Below are positions 59,595-64,000 of a stretch of DNA of 64,000 nucleotides, piece after piece. Position 1 is the stretch's first letter, and each line of letters starts with the position of its first letter. The stretch is taken from contig NZ_CP053538.1 in NCBI RefSeq assembly GCF_013137895.1, positions 178,501-242,500 on the forward strand, written 5' to 3'. A program made the position numbers and the translations under genes. Under the pieces are notes generated by a model. The model searched no databases, was not told the DNA's origin, and saw only the letters and a program-made list of their open reading frames with translations. The stretch is from Hymenobacter taeanensis (lineage in GTDB: Bacteria > Bacteroidota > Bacteroidia > Cytophagales > Hymenobacteraceae).

Positions 59595-60581
59595 TCAACT
59601 TAAATTCAGCTTCTCCTTTACCAGGTAATCGTTGCGGTTGGAGCCGTTCAGCTGCACCATCTCGGCCAGGAAACCCGCCAAGAAGAGCTGCACCCCAATA
59701 ACCACCGCTACCAGCGCCAGGAAAAACAATGGCTGCGCCGTAACGTCGCGGGCATGCAAATTGCGGTTCGCCAGCCACACCTTTTCCCCCACCAGCCACA
59801 GCGTAATCAGCATACCCAGCAAAAAAGACATAGTGCCCAAGGCCCCGAAGAAGTGCATGGGTCGCCGCCGAAACCGGCTCACGAACGTAATGCTCATCAA
59901 ATCGAGGAACCCGTACACGAAGCGCTCCAGCCCAAACTTGGTGGTGCCGTACTTACGCTCCTGGTGCTGCACCACCTTCTCCCCAATCTTGCGGAAACCG
60001 GCCCATTTGGCAATAACTGGAATGTAGCGGTGCATTTCACCATACACTTCCACGCTTTTCACCACGCGGCTATCGTAAGCCTTTAAGCCGCAGTTAAAAT
60101 CGTGGAGATTAATGCCCGATATCCAGCGCGTGACGCCATTAAACAGCTTGGTAGGAATAGTTTTGGTAAGTGGGTCGAAGCGTTTCTTTTTCCACCCACT
60201 CACTAAGTCCAGGCCATCCTGCGTAATCATGCGGTAGAGTTCCGGCAGTTCCTCCGGCGAATCCTGCAAATCGGCATCCATGGTGCAAACCACACGGCCT
60301 GTAGTTTCCTTAAACCCTACATTCAGCGCCGCCGATTTCCCGTAGTTTCGGTTAAACCGAATGCCGCGCAAATGCGTGTTCTCTTGCGCAAGTTCCTGAA
60401 TTACCTCCCACGAGTCATCCGTGGAGCCATCATCAATCAATAGTACTTCGTAAGTCAACCCATGTTGCGCTAGCACACGGTGAATCCAGCGCGTTAGCTC
60501 AGGCAATGACTCAGCCTCATTGAGTAGCGGAATTACAATCGACAGCTCAACGGGAAAATGGTGCGACAGACGCTTACTCAA
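59595..60581 (-). CDS. GT2 glycosyltransferase with C-terminal membrane helices (GtrB/ArnC-like)
   Basis: The 328-residue enzyme has GT2 motifs LSIVIPLLNEAESL, LLIDDGSTDDSW and TMDADLQDSPEEL. It ends with two membrane helices (about 235-265 and 275-305). This plan is that of polyprenyl-phosphate glycosyltransferases. It starts at a TTG whose bases overlap the stop of the preceding DUF4199 gene by eight bases (TTGAGTAAG), so translation is coupled. Confidence 0.9.
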   Translation of the reverse strand: MSKRLSHHFPVELSIVIPLLNEAESLPELTRWIHRVLAQHGLTYEVLLIDDGSTDDSWEVIQELAQENTHLRGIRFNRNYGKSAALNVGFKETTGRVVCTMDADLQDSPEELPELYRMITQDGLDLVSGWKKKRFDPLTKTIPTKLFNGVTRWISGINLHDFNCGLKAYDSRVVKSVEVYGEMHRYIPVIAKWAGFRKIGEKVVQHQERKYGTTKFGLERFVYGFLDLMSITFVSRFRRRPMHFFGALGTMSFLLGMLITLWLVGEKVWLANRNLHARDVTAQPLFFLALVAVVIGVQLFLAGFLAEMVQLNGSNRNDYLVKEKLNLS

Positions 60582-61098
60582 ACTCGGGACGGGTGTGTTT
60601 AGTGATGGCAGAGATGATCAGCGAAAAAATAAAGCCGAATAGCAATGTCCCTAAAATGGCTCCAATAAGCATAAATGGACCATTCGTGAATTTTGCTGCC
60701 ATACCTAGGGCTTGATCTATTTGCTCGTCATTCAGTTTCCCTTGTGCCTCCATTTCAGCACGGGCACGCTCCATTGAACGCGTCAAAAACTCAGTATCTA
60801 CAAAGTTGATGTAAACGTAGCTTACAATACCATTAAGCAAACCAGTTATTGCCGAAAGCAGTGAACCAATGCCTAAGCCCTGGCTATAGCTCATAAACCC
60901 ATTATTATGCTGCTTGAAGTAAGTATGTGCCATCCAAATCCCCGCAAGTAAAACCAAAAAGGAAAGCCATTTTGCTGGGCTTTGCTCTAGGCCACTCATG
61001 TTAATGGCTAACGTTACAATTACAGTAACCAGGCCGGTTATCAAGCCATAGCGAATACCAGCAGAAGAAGGGCTCACGGGGGTAGTAGTGTTTTCCAT
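60574..61098 (-). CDS. DUF4199 membrane protein (copy 2)
   Basis: The 174-residue protein has four membrane helices, with the family pattern IRYGLITGLVTVIVTLAINM at the start and SYSQGLGIGSLLSAITGLLN in the middle. The short soluble loop (ERARAEMEAQGKLNDEQIDQ) is acidic. DUF4199 proteins are common in Bacteroidota beside a GT2 gene, as here, where the stop overlaps the GT2 start. Function is unknown; a helper of the glycosyltransferase is plausible. Confidence 0.88.
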   Translation of the reverse strand: MENTTTPVSPSSAGIRYGLITGLVTVIVTLAINMSGLEQSPAKWLSFLVLLAGIWMAHTYFKQHNNGFMSYSQGLGIGSLLSAITGLLNGIVSYVYINFVDTEFLTRSMERARAEMEAQGKLNDEQIDQALGMAAKFTNGPFMLIGAILGTLLFGFIFSLIISAITKHTRPEFE

Positions 61099-61140
61099 GG
61101 AATAATGTTTTGGAGGATGGATATATACCGGAAAGGTATA

Positions 61141-61665
61141 TTATTTCCGCAAAAACACGCCGCCAGGAATACTTAACACAAATCCTAAAAGCAGCTTCTT
61201 GGCAAATTCATCCTGTGCAAGTCCCTGAGGGTTGTTCGCTAGGTTGCGCAAAGTTGCCTCAAACTGCTGTCGGCCATTGGCCTCCTTCAGGTACATCTCT
61301 TTCGTTGCATTCAAAATTCTTTTGGCCTCTGCCAAGTGCTGCGCAATAAGTTCTGGCCCTGCCATCTTCGCAAATAAGTACACCCCCGCCGCTGCAACAC
61401 TTGCGCTAATCAAGCTAGTGGCCACCCCTACCCCCACCGAGCGACCCAAGCCAGGTCCGTCGGAGAAGTAGCGTCGTAGTAAAACTTGGCTGACAATTGC
61501 CGCAATAGGCGGAAAGAAATCTGATAAGGTTCGCTTGGGTCCGTAAGGGTTATTGCCCGTAAAGTAGAGAAACAACACCCAGCCAAGACAAAGGGCACCC
61601 GTTACTACGCCGCACAAAACGGCTGTTCGTAGTACGGGACTAGGGGAAGATGCAGCAGGTTCCAA
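61141..61665 (-). CDS. DUF4199-like membrane protein (copy 1)
   Basis: The 174-residue protein starts at a TTG. It has three or four helices and the same loop design as copy 2 (AKRILNATKEMYLKEANGRQ). Sequence identity is low but the layout is alike, so the pair probably arose by an old duplication. It lies 42 bases from copy 2 and 46 bases from the BatA-type gene, which supports one operon. Confidence 0.75.
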   Translation of the reverse strand: MEPAASSPSPVLRTAVLCGVVTGALCLGWVLFLYFTGNNPYGPKRTLSDFFPPIAAIVSQVLLRRYFSDGPGLGRSVGVGVATSLISASVAAAGVYLFAKMAGPELIAQHLAEAKRILNATKEMYLKEANGRQQFEATLRNLANNPQGLAQDEFAKKLLLGFVLSIPGGVFLRK

Positions 61666-61711
61666 ACGCTAAAAACTAGTGATGCGGCAAGATACAAGGA
61701 CTTTGCCCAAC

Positions 61712-63772
61712 CTACGCCGCCTGTGACACTTGAGTAGACGGCGTTACCCGCCGCCGCTCGCCAAACCGTAGCAACGCCCCCTCAGCTAACAAGCAAATCA
61801 GCGCGCCTACCAGACAGTAACGCCACAAGGGTATTCCGACACGGGTAGCCTTGTACTGAGCTGCTACTGTCTGGCCCCCACCTGTTTCATACACGTGTAC
61901 ATTTGGGTGAGTAGTGCCGATGAGTTGCTTCAGCTCATCGGCAGTATAGCTAGCCAGGTTTGATTCCTGCTTGTCAATATTGAATGCCAATGTGCTTACT
62001 GGCCTATCACCTTTTACCAGGGTGTAAAAGCCAGGGTTTTGCAGTCCGGGAGGTACGTCCAAAATCAACCTACCTCCCTGTACCCGCTGAGTAGGGATGT
62101 AAGTGGCACTATCCCGCCGTAGCTGAAATACCTGCTCCTGCTTGTCTCGGCCAAAAACACTTTCTGCTAAGCTTACTGCAAGGGTTCGCTCATTTAAGCG
62201 GTAGGCCAGTTGCTGCTCTTGCTGGTAGCTCTGCATGGCTAGCCGGTACATAACGGGCACAAACAACGCATTCTGCGTAAAGTCGGAATAACCTTGGCTA
62301 AAGGGAGCAGAGAACAAGTACACATTCCCTTTGCCACTTGGAAAAGACGCTAGGAATCCTTCACCATCGCGTAGGCGCAGTATCTCATTGCCCGAGCGTG
62401 CCCACCGCAGCACCGGTGCAGCCTTAGGCATTCCCGCAGCCCGCGACTGGCCTACAAAGACATCTTTAAAAAAAGGGTTCTGGCGGCTAGGTTCAGCAAC
62501 ATCTCGTAGCGCCGGAGCTTTCCCCGCAGGCTGCTCTTCCCACTGTATGGCACCTATTCCAAGCTCCCTGAAAAAGCTCGTGTATGCCGTATGTGCTGCT
62601 AGTAGGGCCGATGGCACAATAACCACACTTGCGCCTTGCTGAACTGCCCGGCGTATGCTTTCGCATAGGCCAGTAGGGAGGGTACCTGCTTCGCGTAACA
62701 GTATCAGATTTGCGTCAGCTAAGGCTCGATAATCTGTTAACTGAGTTCCAACATGCTGGTAGTAGAACAGTGGCTCGTTTGCATACAGCGCGTTCAACGT
62801 CGCGTTAGCTCCTACCTCTACAACTCGGATCCGAGTTGATGGCTTCAGCATAAAGTAGAAGACATTATCGAAGACTACTGGAGAATCCTCCAGCTCCACC
62901 CGGCACTGCTGTGCAGCTTCGCCATCTAAGCGAATTCTTACGGCAGTAGTCACTGGCTCCTGTACAGGCACCGTAAGTTGTAACGCTGCCGCTTGCTTCG
63001 CACCCACAAATAGCTTCACTGGACAATTGGGTACCGCTTTCTGCCCGCCATTCCGTATCCGAATGCGCAATACTGCGTCTACGTTGGCTCGGATGAAGGC
63101 ATCGTCCAACCACACACTGTCCACAAATACATTCGAAGCCTCGGCTCCAGCTAATGGTACCAAGTATGTTTGCCGGCTGGTATCAAGCGAAGCTATGGTC
63201 TGAGCGGAGAAACTGTTCTTCTGGAAATCTGAAAAAATGAATTGTGGTCCTGCAGAAGTAGTACTTAGCGAGTTGGCATCAAGCTTTAGCCCCCCAGCCT
63301 GGCCGGAAATCTGCAGTTGCTGAACCTCTGTTTGGTAAGCACTAGCCGTGGTTGGCCTAGCTTTCTCTGACAAGCTGTATTGAGTGGCAGCGGGGAAAGC
63401 CAGCGGCAAATCATCAGCCTCTTTGATGGCATTTTCGAACACAGGCTGTCCGTTTTGCCCTAGTTGGGCCATACTTGGGCTTTGATCGATTAGTACGCCT
63501 ACTGTACCAGTTTTATTAAAGCTTTTGTCTGGGGCAGGAATAAAAGGCTGGGTAAATAAGAGAACCAAACAAGCTATCAATCCAATACGACTAGCTAAAA
63601 CAAGCAAGTGCTTAAGCTTGCGCTGGCGAGCTGAAACCAACTTGACTTCCCGAATGAATTCCACATTAGTAAAGAGCACCCGCTGTGGCCGGCGCAATTC
63701 AAAGAGATGAATAGCTATAGGAATAGCAATTGCAAATAGGCCTAGCAGAAACCAAGGATATGTTAAAGCCAT
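61712..63772 (-). CDS. BatA-domain (TIGR02226-type) membrane protein
   Basis: The product is 686 residues from the ATG at 63772 (MALTYPWFLLGLFAIAIPIA). The two N-terminal helices and FELRRPQRVLFTNVEFIREV are the BatA N-terminal domain. A vWA-like fold with GVLIDQSPSM (degenerate MIDAS DxSxS) follows, and then a long periplasmic beta-rich part. A final helix (PLWRYCLVGALICLLAEGALL) closes it. Bat-type proteins are linked to oxidative and aerotolerance functions in Bacteroidota; this long form is less studied. GC is lower than in the left half of the window. Confidence 0.85.
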   Translation of the reverse strand: MALTYPWFLLGLFAIAIPIAIHLFELRRPQRVLFTNVEFIREVKLVSARQRKLKHLLVLASRIGLIACLVLLFTQPFIPAPDKSFNKTGTVGVLIDQSPSMAQLGQNGQPVFENAIKEADDLPLAFPAATQYSLSEKARPTTASAYQTEVQQLQISGQAGGLKLDANSLSTTSAGPQFIFSDFQKNSFSAQTIASLDTSRQTYLVPLAGAEASNVFVDSVWLDDAFIRANVDAVLRIRIRNGGQKAVPNCPVKLFVGAKQAAALQLTVPVQEPVTTAVRIRLDGEAAQQCRVELEDSPVVFDNVFYFMLKPSTRIRVVEVGANATLNALYANEPLFYYQHVGTQLTDYRALADANLILLREAGTLPTGLCESIRRAVQQGASVVIVPSALLAAHTAYTSFFRELGIGAIQWEEQPAGKAPALRDVAEPSRQNPFFKDVFVGQSRAAGMPKAAPVLRWARSGNEILRLRDGEGFLASFPSGKGNVYLFSAPFSQGYSDFTQNALFVPVMYRLAMQSYQQEQQLAYRLNERTLAVSLAESVFGRDKQEQVFQLRRDSATYIPTQRVQGGRLILDVPPGLQNPGFYTLVKGDRPVSTLAFNIDKQESNLASYTADELKQLIGTTHPNVHVYETGGGQTVAAQYKATRVGIPLWRYCLVGALICLLAEGALLRFGERRRVTPSTQVSQAA

Positions 63773-63920
63773 GTATAAAGAAGAAGTACACCGTGAAGAT
63801 AGACACAAACTTCGCCTCTTAAACGCAGGCAAGATTTAGCTAGTCTTTAATACCGACATTAATAATGGAGTTAGAGTTGCTAGAATTCAAGATAGCATGC
63901 ATAAACTTCGTAAACACAAA

Positions 63921-63951
63921 AGAGGCCTATCGCATGATGCATAAGGCCTCT
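63921..63951 (-). terminator. Hairpin near the right edge
   Basis: AGAGGCC pairs with GGCCTCT around a 17-base loop. Minus-strand sequence after it contains TTTTGTGTTT. It may end a leftward gene that lies beyond the window. Confidence 0.6.
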
Positions 63952-64000
63952 TCGGGTTTATAAGACTAAGCGATATATAACTACTACTTATCTAAGTACC

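Overview
The window looks like a chromosomal segment of a GC-rich member of the Bacteroidota, most likely Hymenobacter or a close relative (Hymenobacteraceae). The evidence is Bacteroidota-type -7 promoter boxes (TAnnTTTG: TACCTTTG, TATCTTTG, TACCTTCG) in front of many genes, few clear Shine-Dalgarno sites, a GT3-type glycogen synthase paired with a GH13 enzyme, paired DUF4199 proteins, a BatA-type protein, menaquinone synthesis (MenA), and a fused AsmA-like/GT51 transglycosylase. No rRNA, tRNA, CRISPR array, transposase, integrase or phage gene was recognised. This reads as core and lineage-specific chromosome rather than a mobile island.

Layout. 0.3-8.3 kb: a PEP-utilising phosphotransferase-like enzyme with a UbiA-family membrane protein, then a divergent RND/MMPL exporter and a GT39-type glycosyltransferase. 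8.4-20.9 kb: an outer-membrane barrel-like protein, a YfcC-type carrier, a TPR sensor kinase, a secreted SDR, a frameshifted carboxypeptidase-regulatory-like protein, a PAS sensor kinase with its response regulator, and two proteins of unknown function. 21-26.4 kb: glycogen synthesis (GH13 branching-type enzyme, GT3 synthase) and a DUF4198 protein. 26.4-30.7 kb: STAS protein, RNase Z, queuosine-precursor transporter, an exported unknown and TrpS. 30.9-36 kb: an unknown cytoplasmic protein, a methyltransferase / small membrane protein / ABC ATPase / CoA-transferase operon, and a Gfo/Idh/MocA oxidoreductase. 36-44.5 kb: DEAD-box helicase, TrxR-like flavoprotein, MenA, HAD phosphatase, glutathione peroxidase, LOG protein and ArgS. 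44.9-49.7 kb: TerC, arginase-family enzyme divergent from arginine decarboxylase, two tandem small lipoproteins and a HAD-IIIA phosphatase. 49.8-58.2 kb: protoporphyrinogen oxidase, polyprenol-phosphate mannosyltransferase-like GT2, a second TerC/Alx protein (frameshifted near its end), AsmA-like/GT51 protein, PurB and a GT9 enzyme. 58.4-63.8 kb: a five-gene leftward run (BatA-type protein, two DUF4199 proteins, GT2, GT4).

Some genes form visible functional groups. SpeA and the arginase-family enzyme share a divergent promoter region and both act on the arginine/agmatine node. The GH13 and GT3 enzymes are a glycogen pair. The sensor kinase and receiver at 17.3-19.6 kb are a two-component pair. 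The GT2/GT4/GT9/GT39 enzymes suggest cell-envelope glycan work.

Non-coding DNA is unusually structured. At least eight intergenic regions carry long inverted repeats, six of them with GTCAT-type (or GTTAT) termini, and some share a core while having different ends. Very long intrinsic terminators are common. A palindromic word, GGCCTAGGCC, is repeated through genes and spacers. Two genes are each broken by the apparent loss of one G from a short G run. Points most worth checking are the PEP-phosphotransferase/UbiA/RND locus, the cysteine-rich GT9 protein, the minimal ABC unit, the operator-like cluster before the glycogen synthase, and the modular palindromes.
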